Shown here piece after piece: positions 17,453-28,198 of a stretch of 64,000 bases of DNA. Within the stretch, counting starts at the first letter, position 1; each line of letters starts with the position of its first letter. The notes beneath the pieces were generated by a model. That model had not been told where the DNA came from and ran no database searches. It saw nothing but the letters and a program-made list of their open reading frames with translations. Source of the stretch: Planctomycetota bacterium (GTDB taxonomy: Bacteria > Planctomycetota > UBA1135); assembly GCA_008501825.1 (NCBI GenBank), contig QQUA01000013.1, positions 744,001 through 808,000 on the forward strand, written 5' to 3'. The position numbers were made by a program, and so were the translations under genes.

Positions 17453-19114
17453 ATGTTGGCCCTTTCCGCCGTTTTCCTATGGCTAGCCCCGCCCCAATTC
17501 CCCGGAGGCTACTACCGCCGGGATGAGATTGTGCCCGGATCCGAAGCCGGCGAGGCTTTCGCTTCCCGGTGCGTCCCACTGTCGGATTTCAATGGAGACG
17601 GCGTGGTGGAATGGGCGGTCGGCGCTCCCGGCTTTCACCAGGCCGCCGGTCGGGTGGTGATTTTCGACGGGGAGCGGGCCAAGCCGGTGCGAGAACACCG
17701 GGGAACCCACCCGGGCAGCGCTTTCGGCTCCAGCATTGCTTTGATTCCCGATTTCGACGGCGACGGCCAAGCAGACTACGCGGTGGCGGCGCCCGGCTTG
17801 ACTTCCGAAGTGGCTGGAGAAGTGTTCTTTTTCAGCGGCGCGGAAAGTCGTTTGCTGGCCCGGTACAGCGACCAGCGCCCAGGCGGCCGCTTCGGCCAGA
17901 CCTTGTTTCTCCCCGGCGATTGGGATGGCGACGGCCGCGAGGACTTGGGAGTCGCCGCTCCGGGTTGGGTCAGCGGGGAGCGCCAGGGCGGCCGGGTGCA
18001 GATCTTCGGCTTGCCGGATTTTCGAATCTTGGAGCAGAAGCTCGGGCGCCACCCAGGGGACGGTTTCGGCCATGCGGTAGCCGTGTTGCCGCCTGGCGAT
18101 TCGAACCGGGAAGTGATTTTGGCCATTGGATCTCCTTTGGCCCGGTTCGAGGGGCAAACTCCTGGAGCGGTCTTTTTCTGGCATCGCGGCCAAACCGGAA
18201 CCTTGAAGAGGATCGTAGGCGAACACCCGGGCGAGGCTTTCGGATCCTGGCTGAGCCTTAGCCCAGACTGGGACGGCGACGGCCAAGGCGACTGGCTGAT
18301 CGGAGCTTGCCAAGCCCCCGGAGTCGCCGGGCCAGGATGCGGCGCTCTGCGCCTCTTTTCCAGCGGCGACGGCCGCTTGCTGTTTCGGATGGAAGGTGAA
18401 CGTCCCGGAGAGGCCATGCCCTCCTGGGTGGAACTCGTCCCCGACCGGGACGGCGACGGCTTGGCGGAATTCGCCGTCGGAGTGGAAAACGCCGGAGGGC
18501 CGCCCCGTCCCCGCCGGGGTCAGCTTCGCATTTATGGAAGTTTGGACGGGCGCGTGTTGCATCGTTTGGACGGTGGCCACAAAGAAAGCGGTTTCGGAGC
18601 TTCCTTTGGCTTCGCTCCGGCTTCGCCGTCTTCCGCTTCCTCGTGGTTTTGGATCGGAGCCCCCGGCGATCGACTGCAACAAGACGGCGCCGCCACCGGC
18701 AGCTTGCAACGCTGGCGCCTGGCTCCCGGCATGCAGAGCAGCGGCTCCTCCTTGTCCGGAAAACGAGGCGGCCAAGTCCGCTTCGATTTGGATTTCGGTC
18801 CGGAATCAGGCGGGCAACCCTTTCAAGTGTTCTGTTCCCAAGAATTGGGACACAGCCCCTGGCGAGGGATCTTGTTGCCACTTCGACAAGATGCTCTTTT
18901 CGATGCTTGCGCCGCCGGACGCTGGCCTGAATTCGCCTATGATTGGCATGGAAAGCTGAGTCCGGAAGGTATGGCTCAAGTTCAGTTGTTCCTGCCGCCG
19001 AATGGCTTTCCCAAAGCGCTGCGCGACCGTCTTCTTTGGCTTTCGGCCGCCGCCGGCTGGCAGAGCGATCACCCAAGGGCTTCGCTCCCGGTTCCATTCT
19101 TCGTGGAACCTTAA
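17453..19114 (+). CDS. Secreted integrin-alpha-like FG-GAP repeat protein
   Basis: This 553-residue protein has a signal segment (ALSAVFLWLAPPQ) and classical FG-GAP blades. Each pairs a calcium loop with an 'AAPG' strand: DFNGDGVVEWAVGAPG, DFDGDGQADYAVAAPG, DWDGDGREDLGVAAPG, DWDGDGQGDWLIGA and DRDGDGLAEFAVG. The repeats predict a seven-bladed propeller. A C-terminal region of about 130 residues, after the propeller, has no recognised domain. It is a different subtype from the two VCBS-like proteins at 618-3916, closer to integrin alpha. Its neighbours give no firm functional clue. Confidence 0.85.
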   Translation: MLALSAVFLWLAPPQFPGGYYRRDEIVPGSEAGEAFASRCVPLSDFNGDGVVEWAVGAPGFHQAAGRVVIFDGERAKPVREHRGTHPGSAFGSSIALIPDFDGDGQADYAVAAPGLTSEVAGEVFFFSGAESRLLARYSDQRPGGRFGQTLFLPGDWDGDGREDLGVAAPGWVSGERQGGRVQIFGLPDFRILEQKLGRHPGDGFGHAVAVLPPGDSNREVILAIGSPLARFEGQTPGAVFFWHRGQTGTLKRIVGEHPGEAFGSWLSLSPDWDGDGQGDWLIGACQAPGVAGPGCGALRLFSSGDGRLLFRMEGERPGEAMPSWVELVPDRDGDGLAEFAVGVENAGGPPRPRRGQLRIYGSLDGRVLHRLDGGHKESGFGASFGFAPASPSSASSWFWIGAPGDRLQQDGAATGSLQRWRLAPGMQSSGSSLSGKRGGQVRFDLDFGPESGGQPFQVFCSQELGHSPWRGILLPLRQDALFDACAAGRWPEFAYDWHGKLSPEGMAQVQLFLPPNGFPKALRDRLLWLSAAAGWQSDHPRASLPVPFFVEP

Positions 19115-19123
19115 GATCTGTTT

Positions 19124-21580
19124 TTATTCTTCGGAGCTTTGCGGCGGTTGTAGCCGAATCACCTGTTCACTGCCCGGCTCTCCGGCGGGAACGTGAATCT
19201 TTTGAAAACTGCTTTCACCACGAAAGCGCACGAATAGCCAGAAGGCTTCGGGGGGCATGGCCCGTGAGTCTCTATTTCCCAAGTAAAACCAAAACGCCGG
19301 ATTGGCCTCGGGGTCTACATGCCAGTAAATGGTTTCTGGTGATTCTTTCCATTGGAAATGGATCTTCCGTGGACGAGTTAAGGAAACCGTCAAGTAGAGT
19401 TCATGCCTTCCCGGTTGAATCTGAACCAGCTTCGGGGCGTATCCCCTGCTTTTGAGTAGCATCCAGGACAGTTTTCTTGGTATGCGAGTTTGATTGGACA
19501 GTGGCTTTCCAGCAGTCAAAGGAAGATACAAGGAAGCTCTTTCCACTGGGATCGCACCGTCCATGGCTCGAATCTGAATCGTTCGATATTCGAATGGGTC
19601 CGGCAGAATGGCCAACGGTGATCGTGAATCCACCGGGACTTGAACACTCCCTTCCCACCAGCGGATCAATTCTTTCTCCGAATGCAAGGCAATACTTTCC
19701 AAGCCGCGGAGGCGAGCGAGCACCCAAGAAACCTCTGCACTATGGCCCCTAATCATCCAAATCGGCTCACTTGCCAGGAGACCCGGTCTCCTCATTCGTA
19801 AAAATCCCCCGCTTAGCCAAGGATCCTCCTGGTTGCGAACCTTGAACCTTGGACTAGAAGTTCGAACCATTTCACGAAGATGTGCTGGATCGTCCTGATA
19901 AATCGCCACGATCGGCCAAGCATCCTCCGCCAGTCGAATGACTTTGCGTTCATTAGGTTGTATAGCTAATTCCTGACTGGGCACTTCGGCGGTACCGCGC
20001 CGCCCCTGTAGCGCCATTCGAATCTTGGAGGGAGCAAAAACCTCGAACTCAACCTGCCCGGATTGATCCAAGAGGAAAGTTAATTCCCGGGTCCATCTTC
20101 GGCCCCCTTCGTGCCATTTGGATTGAAATAAGGTTAGTGGAAACCTTTCGGTGTCCTGATTCAAAAAATTCACATCGGCCTCTAATGGATACGGATAAAG
20201 AGAAAGATCGAGGCCCGTTTCCACCTGCACGGTAGCCTTGGCCGGTTCAAGCTCCACCTTCACGGGCTGGTCTTCAGAAGAAGTTTCCGACAGGTCAAGA
20301 ACCCCGCCGGAATACTCTTCTTCATCCGTTCGAAACACAAAGTCCACGAGGCGATCTTGGGGCAGCAAAACGACGTATTTTGAATCGCTCTTCGCTCGAA
20401 ACTTCGGGGCGGCAAAGGATCTTGGAAGCCCGGGTACTTCGTAGGATTCGATGGCGACTTGGTGATACTCCGCTTCTCCTGCTACCGGCTGACCCTGCTT
20501 CAAAAAAATCACCGACACCCCACGCATCAAAGGTTCAAGTTCCAAATAAATGGGAATCAGGATTTCTTGATCGTTCTCATCATATTCCCAATCCAACCCC
20601 TCCTCAATCTCAAAGAACTCACTTTGAAAGCCCGGCGCTTCCACAACAATAATCGGAACTTCACCATCGGCCGGAAAGAAATCGTCAACCACGCCACCTT
20701 GAGAAAGGATTTCTTCCAAGGCGGCTGAACCATCGGCTTGCCCTTGAACCCAATAAAAAGTGGCTTGGGAAATCGGTTCAAGAACTTCTTCTCCAGTTTC
20801 CGTAATCCCGGATGAAACCGCTTTCAGCCACATTCTTCCCCGAACTCGCTCGATTTCAAACTTCAACTCGTCTTGGAGCGAAGCCCATTGAACGGATCCA
20901 CTCGACACCTGATCCCAACTAGGAGGCTTCACTTTCCAACTCAAATCTACCGGAAGAAACAAATCCTTCGGAAAAGCAAGTTTCGCCAATCCGTTTTCAT
21001 TGGTATTTCCAAAAGATGATTGCTTGGGATTCCAAGTTAATTGAACCCTGGCTTGAGCCACCGGACTTTGATCATCTTCCCATTGGACCTTGACTTGTCT
21101 CAAGGAACCTTGGTGAATTTGTACTTGCAAGGGCTCGGGCCATGGTTCCCAGACCGACTGGACGACTCGGCCGCCGAATTGTGGAGCCTTCGGAGCAGCA
21201 GTCAAAGTGACTCGGTACTGCCATCTCTGGTCCTCTCTCGCTAGCCAAGGGAATTCGAAAAGCCCCAGGGCATCGGTGATCGTGGCTCGATCTCCGAAAT
21301 CGGATTCTTCGCAAAGCACCGGGATGCCGGCTTGAGGTAAGCCTGCTTCATCCACGACTACCCCGCGAATGATTCTCTCATTTGGGGTTCTCTTTTCCAC
21401 CAAGACACGCCGATTGGAATCCGGCAACGAGGTCGACAGATCCCCGACCTTTGCCGTTTCCGTTGGAGTCGAATTGGACTGGCTTCTTGAGTTCTTCTGA
21501 TCCCGAGCAACTGGATTCAGCCACAACCAAGTCAAAAGCAAACCGCAAAGGATCAGGACCGACCCCACCCATTTACTCAT
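19124..21580 (-). CDS. Membrane-anchored protein with carboxypeptidase-regulatory-like domain (tandem copy 2)
   Basis: This 818-residue protein has an N-terminal anchor (VGSVLILCGLLLTWLWLNPV). After a Ser/Thr-rich linker comes a carboxypeptidase-regulatory-like beta-sandwich (IIRGVVVDEAGLPQAGIPVL...DALGLFEFPWL, about residues 70-115). A long strand-rich region of unknown fold follows, ending in a conserved C-terminal block (AFWLFVRFRGESSFQKIHVP). It is a full-length paralogue of the gene immediately upstream, which it overlaps by 4 nt, and it closes the lipid A operon. The domains suggest an extracytoplasmic structural or binding role; no active site is visible. Confidence 0.8.
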   Translation of the reverse strand: MSKWVGSVLILCGLLLTWLWLNPVARDQKNSRSQSNSTPTETAKVGDLSTSLPDSNRRVLVEKRTPNERIIRGVVVDEAGLPQAGIPVLCEESDFGDRATITDALGLFEFPWLAREDQRWQYRVTLTAAPKAPQFGGRVVQSVWEPWPEPLQVQIHQGSLRQVKVQWEDDQSPVAQARVQLTWNPKQSSFGNTNENGLAKLAFPKDLFLPVDLSWKVKPPSWDQVSSGSVQWASLQDELKFEIERVRGRMWLKAVSSGITETGEEVLEPISQATFYWVQGQADGSAALEEILSQGGVVDDFFPADGEVPIIVVEAPGFQSEFFEIEEGLDWEYDENDQEILIPIYLELEPLMRGVSVIFLKQGQPVAGEAEYHQVAIESYEVPGLPRSFAAPKFRAKSDSKYVVLLPQDRLVDFVFRTDEEEYSGGVLDLSETSSEDQPVKVELEPAKATVQVETGLDLSLYPYPLEADVNFLNQDTERFPLTLFQSKWHEGGRRWTRELTFLLDQSGQVEFEVFAPSKIRMALQGRRGTAEVPSQELAIQPNERKVIRLAEDAWPIVAIYQDDPAHLREMVRTSSPRFKVRNQEDPWLSGGFLRMRRPGLLASEPIWMIRGHSAEVSWVLARLRGLESIALHSEKELIRWWEGSVQVPVDSRSPLAILPDPFEYRTIQIRAMDGAIPVERASLYLPLTAGKPLSNQTRIPRKLSWMLLKSRGYAPKLVQIQPGRHELYLTVSLTRPRKIHFQWKESPETIYWHVDPEANPAFWFYLGNRDSRAMPPEAFWLFVRFRGESSFQKIHVPAGEPGSEQVIRLQPPQSSEE
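19176..19258. repeat. 83-bp near-identical block shared with 21632-21714
   Basis: Hand alignment gives 76 of 83 identical bases with the matching place in the upstream paralogue, including a 34-base perfect run. The rest of the two genes is far more diverged. The block encodes the conserved C-terminal FVRFRGESSFQKIHVP segment. Confidence 0.7.
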
Positions 21581-24024
21581 CGATCGGCCTCATCATCCTG
21601 GGGCTGCAAAGCGAGGCGAAGCTCACTTCCAGGCTCGCCGGCGGGGACGTGAATCTTCTGAAAGCTGCTTTCGCCACGAAAGCGCACGAATAGCCAGAAG
21701 GCTTCGGAAGGCATATCCGCCGCCTGATTGGGATCGGACCACCGAAACCAAAAACTGGGATTCACCTCTTCCTTCACATGCCAAAAAATCGGTGCCGGCC
21801 GGGAGGAAAATTCAAGTCGGATTTTCCTGGCTCGACTTAGCCTCACCGTCAGGTGGAGCTCTTGTTGGCCAGGTGGAAGAAACAAAAGATGAGGAGCGAA
21901 ATCATGGCTCGATAACTTCACCCAGGACAAAGAGGCAGGCAGCCCCACGCGATTGCCCGCCCGATGAGAAAGGTCTTCCGGCGGCAATTGAACGGCAACC
22001 CCTATCGGCCGGCTTTGATCGTCGAGAGCCCGGATTTGAACTTTCCTCAAGGCATCCGGCTCGGGCAGGACCACCCAGGGAGAATTTAAATCGGCGAATA
22101 CGGGCTCCGATTGCCACCAGGGGATCCAATCCGTGATTCCCCCCCGCTCCAATTCCTTGAGGTGAGAAGGAGGTCGATGCAAGGACCATCGCACCTCGGC
22201 GGCATGTTCCGGAGCTATCCAAATCGCGTCCGTCCGCCAAAGATCGGTGGCCAGCGGGTCCATCCTCAAGCCTCCCATGCTGCCGGTTGCCGGGATTCGA
22301 TACAGGACCGGCAAAGGACGCTTCTTTCCCCGGTAGACCGCCATGAGAGGCCAGGCCTGGCTTTCCAACCAAACCGTTTGGCTTTGCCCGACTTTAGTTT
22401 CAAAAGAGCTGGCCGGCACTTTAGCCGTTCCGCGATAGCCTTCCATATGGATTCGACCGCGAGCCGGAGCCGGTACTGAGGCTTTCAAACGACCTTGAGA
22501 GTCAAAGGTCAGGGTTTTTGACCAGGCGACTTCGTTTTGAGCTAGGTTCCATCGCCCATCGGTGAAAAAAGCCAAGATTCCAGCTTCGCTTTGGAATGGC
22601 TCCACTTCCAGAACGCAGGACAAGGAAACCGGCAAGTCCGGCGCAGCGAAGTTCTGGATCACTTCTACGGTTGCCGAGGCAGGCTCCAACTCCACTTTCA
22701 GCACTTCCTCAAAATCATCGAAATCTTCCAAATCGAAATCTCCGCCGGAAAATCGGCTTCCTTCCGTTTGATAAGTTAAGTCTTTCAACAAAGCTGCGGG
22801 AAGAGCCACCAAGCCATTTGCGTCACTGCGAACCCGGACTTCCGGTTCGAGAGTCGCTTGGTCCAATCCCTCTCCTTCGTCCTCAGGCAGAAGCGGCAAT
22901 CGAAAGATGGCTTCACCGGCAACGCCTATGCCTCCCTTGAGAAACTGAACCGAACAGGAATGGCGCTCTTGAGCTTCCAAGGGCAAAAGAACAGGAATGG
23001 GATTGCCTTGGCGATCGGTTTCGAAGCCATCGTAAATCAGATAGAGGGCGGTTTGGAATCCAGGGGCCTTCAGGATTATTCGCGGTGGCTGGCCGTTGGC
23101 CGGAAAGCGGCCGTCATAGAAACCATTTTCCGAAGGAAGCGGTTCCAAAATGGAACTTCCATCCGGGAAATCCCGTATCAGAAAAAAGCTGGCGCTTTCG
23201 ATGGTTCGCTCAAAAAGCTCACTGGTTTCTTCCTCGTCGTCCCAGGTGGTCACCCAATATTCCTCCACCGCACGAAGCCACATCCGACCGGAAACTCTGG
23301 GAATCAATAAAACCGGAGTTTCTTGGATGAAGTTCCACCAATCCCGGCCCGTTTCCTCAAAGCGCCAGCCGGCCGGCTTCACCTGCCACTTCATTTCCAT
23401 GGGAAAACCGAACTCCCGGGGATAGGCCAAGACGACTTGCCCTTCTGAATCACTGATACCGGCAGTCCAATGCTCCGAACTCCATTGCAAACGCAGTTCG
23501 GCTCCGATCACCGGAGAACGATCGTCCTGCCAAAGCAGTTGTAAGGTTTGGCTGGCACCGGAGGTAATTCTTAAAAGAACTTCCTCGGGCTTGGTATAGA
23601 GATCCAAATTCAGTTGACTTCCCAAATCCGGGGCTTTGGGCAAGGCCATCAGGGAAATCCAAACTCCCGGTTCCGGCGGTTTCGATTCCAACCAGGGGAA
23701 GGCAAAGGCCCCCGACGCGTCGCTGATTTGCAATCGATCGGGATGATCTTGGCGGCGCCATAAAACCGGGATTCCCGCCACGCCTTCTTCAGCAGCATTC
23801 AAAACCCTTCCGTTTAATGTCCATATTCCGGAGGTGGCCGTTTCCGGTTCAAAGGAACGGCTTTGCCTGGAAACGGTTTCCGGCCCCTCTTCGAGCTCAG
23901 TTTCCTCGGGTTCTTCGGCATTCGATTTGGATAAAGAATCGGGTTTCGGTTGCAGCGGCTGCAACCAGAACCACAGGAAAAGGGCGCCCAAGGCCAAGAA
24001 AAACAATCCGACCCAACGCGCCAT
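21577..24024 (-). CDS. Membrane-anchored protein with carboxypeptidase-regulatory-like domain (tandem copy 1)
   Basis: The 815-residue product from ATG 24024 starts with a signal anchor (WVGLFFLALGALFLWFWLQP). An acidic linker leads to a carboxypeptidase-regulatory-like sandwich (WTLNGRVLNAAEEGVAGIPV...DASGAFAFPWLE), then a long strand-rich body and the same C-terminal block as its neighbour. The frame is open upstream to 24411, but those residues are a shadow of the permease gene, so I start at 24024, five bases after the permease stop. Order and length match the paralogue throughout, which shows a tandem duplication. Confidence 0.8.
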   Translation of the reverse strand: MARWVGLFFLALGALFLWFWLQPLQPKPDSLSKSNAEEPEETELEEGPETVSRQSRSFEPETATSGIWTLNGRVLNAAEEGVAGIPVLWRRQDHPDRLQISDASGAFAFPWLESKPPEPGVWISLMALPKAPDLGSQLNLDLYTKPEEVLLRITSGASQTLQLLWQDDRSPVIGAELRLQWSSEHWTAGISDSEGQVVLAYPREFGFPMEMKWQVKPAGWRFEETGRDWWNFIQETPVLLIPRVSGRMWLRAVEEYWVTTWDDEEETSELFERTIESASFFLIRDFPDGSSILEPLPSENGFYDGRFPANGQPPRIILKAPGFQTALYLIYDGFETDRQGNPIPVLLPLEAQERHSCSVQFLKGGIGVAGEAIFRLPLLPEDEGEGLDQATLEPEVRVRSDANGLVALPAALLKDLTYQTEGSRFSGGDFDLEDFDDFEEVLKVELEPASATVEVIQNFAAPDLPVSLSCVLEVEPFQSEAGILAFFTDGRWNLAQNEVAWSKTLTFDSQGRLKASVPAPARGRIHMEGYRGTAKVPASSFETKVGQSQTVWLESQAWPLMAVYRGKKRPLPVLYRIPATGSMGGLRMDPLATDLWRTDAIWIAPEHAAEVRWSLHRPPSHLKELERGGITDWIPWWQSEPVFADLNSPWVVLPEPDALRKVQIRALDDQSRPIGVAVQLPPEDLSHRAGNRVGLPASLSWVKLSSHDFAPHLLFLPPGQQELHLTVRLSRARKIRLEFSSRPAPIFWHVKEEVNPSFWFRWSDPNQAADMPSEAFWLFVRFRGESSFQKIHVPAGEPGSELRLALQPQDDEADR
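21632..21714. repeat. 83-bp near-identical block shared with 19176-19258
   Basis: This is the partner of the block at 19176-19258 in the same relative position of the tandem paralogue. Most differences look like isolated transitions. Local gene conversion or strong constraint on the C-terminal segment could explain the contrast with the rest of the genes. Confidence 0.7.
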
Positions 24025-24029
24025 GATCG

Positions 24030-24829
24030 TCAGGATTTGGCCGCCGGCCGGAGGCTGAGTTGAACGGAAACGAAGATCAAGAAGATCCCGAACATGATCG
24101 CCAAAAGACTGGGGCGAACCCAAAGATTGCGAATCACGACGCCCACCCCGGCCGCCGCCACGGCTGCTGGTGCCAATACCCGGGCCACTTCCATTTGCAC
24201 TCTGCCTTGGCGGGCGGCCAATAGCGCCGCTCGAGCCGCGGTAGGCACCATCGCCAATAAAGAAGTACCGGCGGCGAAGTGAAACGGAATGCCACCGGTG
24301 ACGTAAACCAAGCCCGGCACCACCACGACGCCGCCGCCAACGCCAAACAAACTTGCGGTGATTCCGCCGATCACTCCCAACAAAATCGTGGCGCCGCCGC
24401 GGGAAAGCCAACTTTCACCGGCCAAGGCGGGATAAAGGCCTTCTTCGGGCAAGGCTCCGAAAACGCCAAAATTACGCAAAGCGGTAAACACCAACAAAGC
24501 CACGAAAACGGTGCGGACAGTTCGCTCCGGCAACTTTTTCATGAGCCCGGCTCCCAGAACCGCGCCGAATTGACCTCCCAACACCACCAAAGCCGCTGCC
24601 CACCAAACCAGATGATTCGCTTGGGTAAACAGTTCGGCGAGGACGCCGACTGCGGCGACGGGAGCCACCACGACCAAAGAAGTACCCAGAGCCTTTTTCA
24701 GTGGCACTCCGGCCAGAATCAAAGCCGGCCCGAGGACCAGCCCACCGCCGATGCCCAAGAGCCCGCTCAATAAACCGGCGGCCAATCCAACCCCTATGCT
24801 GAAAGAAGGGCGACGCCAGCTTTCCCGAT

Positions 24830-24833
<4 letters not shown>
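24030..24833 (-). CDS. TauE/SafE-family membrane permease
   Basis: This 267-residue polytopic protein has about eight membrane helices in two repeated halves. Each half starts with the glycine-rich family motif, first LLSGLLGIGGGLVLGPALIL and later ITASLFGVGGGVVVVPGLVY. TauE/SafE proteins move sulfonates, sulfite, sulfoacetate or other small organic anions across the inner membrane. The substrate is not predictable here. It is embedded in the lipid A operon: it overlaps hldE by 4 nt and is followed five bases later by the anchored protein gene. The link to lipid A is positional only. Confidence 0.88.
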
Positions 24834-26282
<1,449 letters not shown>

Positions 26283-26290
<8 letters not shown>

Positions 26291-27221
26291 CGTCCAATTC
26301 CTCCGGTTGGTTCAAATACCAAAACACGGCTTGATGCAACAGGGGTACCAACAACTCGTGTTGGGCTTGCAATTGCAATCCTTCGCCGGGCGGTCGCATT
26401 TGGACGTTTTGAGTCGGCCGGTAATGGCGAATCATGTCCAGCACCGCCGTCATCATGCCGCTGAGGTCGGCGCCGGCGTTGCGAGCCAAAGCCACGCCTT
26501 TCAAGAACGCTTCCGGCATGATGACCGCCGATCCCAAATTGATCCACAAACCCTCTTCCAAGGTGGCAATGAAACGGCAAAGGGCTTGGAAATCGCGCAA
26601 ACTGCCCTCCCCTAAGGCAGCGCCGTCAATGTTGGGATGAACGTGAATGGTGTCGGTCCCGATGGCGGCCAAGATCATCATCGGCTGGTCCGCCGCCACG
26701 GATTGGGCTAACACCGAGAGCTCGGCATGGGGAAAGTCGCCATCCAGGATTTCACGGCCCAAGGCCTCGCCCAAACCGATCTTTTCCGCCTGCACTCGGC
26801 CGAGAGCCGCTTCCCAAATCTCCACGGTTTCGCCGGCCATCCCGAAGCGGCCGACTTCCAGCGAAGCGGCCACGTCCTCACTGGTTTTGCCGGCCACGGC
26901 CAATTCAATGTCGTGAATCGCCCCGGCGCCATGGGTGGCCAAACAGCCCAAGGCTTCCTTGTCGATGAAGTCCAACAGATGACTTTGAACGCCGACTTTG
27001 ATCACGTGGGCGCCGAAGCCCATGCCCACCGGACGTCCCTCCAAGGCACAAAGCGCCCAGCGTTGGGCCAGGCGGCGGAAATCTCGACCGGCATAGATGT
27101 CGGGCAGGGCCTTGAGAAAGGCACCGAAACCGTCCATCGGCTCCAGGGCCTGCCCCAAGGATTCCAACGCCACCAAGCTCGGCCGTTGGTGTAGGGAAAG
27201 GGTTTTGGGGCGGGGTTTCAT
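26283..27221 (-). CDS. Deoxyhypusine-synthase-like conserved protein in lipid A cluster
   Basis: This 312-residue soluble protein has distinctive conserved stretches: GFGAHVIKVGVQSHLLDF, ATHGAGAIHDIELAVAGKTS, GRFGMAGETVEIW, IGTDTIHVHPNIDGAALGE and NLGSAVIMPEAFLKGV. I recall a conserved bacterial family with this pattern, whose Rossmann-like core resembles deoxyhypusine synthase, but no eIF5A-like substrate exists here and I know of no proven function. The Gly/His-rich strings look like a dinucleotide- or sugar-phosphate-binding active site. I chose ATG 27221, which overlaps the acyltransferase stop by 4 nt; the frame upstream is a shadow. The position between lpxL-like and hldE suggests a role in LPS or sugar metabolism. 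Confidence 0.75.
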
Positions 27222-28198
27222 GAGTCGTCGGATTGGCGGCGTTCCTCCGGCGGCCGGGTTCGGTAACGATCGTGGATCCAAAGATACTGTTCCGGGGTGG
27301 TGCAAATCACCTCTTGCAAGGCTTGGTGGACCGCCTGCAAAGCTTCCAACGGGTCTTCGGCGGCCAAGATGCCGCTGCGATCCCCGGCATCCAACAACCG
27401 GAATCCGACCCGGAACTTGGCTCGGCCATTTTGTAGCGGCAGGCGTTTGCCCCAAGCGATGCCGATGCCGGCGCCGCTTTTCAGGGCCACCACCACTGGA
27501 AAACGTTCGGTGGCGGCAATCTTGTTAAACCAAGGAATGAACACCGGGGCGTGATGAGCATTTTGATCCGCCGCCAACACCAAACTGCCGCGATTTTCCA
27601 ACACCGAAAGCATGTGGCGCATCGCTCCCTGACGCGGCAGCATTTCCACCCCGAAAGACTTTCGGATCCCGAGGATTTCCTCGGCCAGGTAGTGATTCGA
27701 AGGCAAACGCATCGGTACCGCCACCCGGTGCTTCAATAAGGCCACCGCTCCGGGCACAGCTTCGACCGATCCGAAATGGGCTTGCACGATGACCAAGGGT
27801 TTGTCGACCCAAGCTTCCAAGGCTTCCCGACTTCCCGGTTCAAACTCAAGCCGTTCACCGGTGGCATTGTGCGGCACCCGGCGAGACAAAATGGCGGCTT
27901 CCGCGGCGGAATAGCCCAAGTGCTTCAAAGACTGACGCAGCACCCGATCTCTTTGCTCCGGGGTCCACTCAGGGAAGGCTTGGTTCAGGTGTTGGCGGCC
28001 GATTCGGCGGCGTTTTTTGGACCACCAAGCCAAACCGGCCAGCCTGGCGGCGAACTTCAAGAAAAAAGGCTCGGGTAAGGGGCTGAGGGCGCGAATCAAA
28101 GCTCGACTCGGAAGGGAAAGCAACCACGGAACCCATCCCTTTCGATGCTTCAAACGGCGGCGCAATCGGCGGCGGAGTCCGGCGGGTCCGCGACTCAT
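27218..28198 (-). CDS. LpxL/HtrB-family lipid A acyltransferase
   Basis: This 326-residue protein has a basic, partly hydrophobic N-terminus, RIGRQHLNQAFPEWT typical of the family, and the acyltransferase motif H(X)4E at AHFGSVEAVPG. Next comes VPMRLPSNHYLAEEILGIRKSFG and AADQNAHHAPVFIPWF. It should add a secondary acyl chain to lipid A at the cytoplasmic face of the inner membrane, although some members act on other glycolipids. ATG 28198 overlaps the lpxK stop by 4 nt. The frame extends upstream to 28426, but only as a shadow of lpxK. Confidence 0.88.
   Translation of the reverse strand: MSRGPAGLRRRLRRRLKHRKGWVPWLLSLPSRALIRALSPLPEPFFLKFAARLAGLAWWSKKRRRIGRQHLNQAFPEWTPEQRDRVLRQSLKHLGYSAAEAAILSRRVPHNATGERLEFEPGSREALEAWVDKPLVIVQAHFGSVEAVPGAVALLKHRVAVPMRLPSNHYLAEEILGIRKSFGVEMLPRQGAMRHMLSVLENRGSLVLAADQNAHHAPVFIPWFNKIAATERFPVVVALKSGAGIGIAWGKRLPLQNGRAKFRVGFRLLDAGDRSGILAAEDPLEALQAVHQALQEVICTTPEQYLWIHDRYRTRPPEERRQSDDS

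Noticed and set aside
17483..18775. 430-codon minus-strand open frame opposite the FG-GAP gene
   Set aside because: The plus strand shows regular DxDGDG calcium loops, while the antisense frame is a compositional artefact.
24025..24411. N-terminal extension of the anchored-protein frame up to 24411
   Set aside because: It overlaps the TauE-type gene; the residues are a shadow of it and the real signal anchor starts at 24024.
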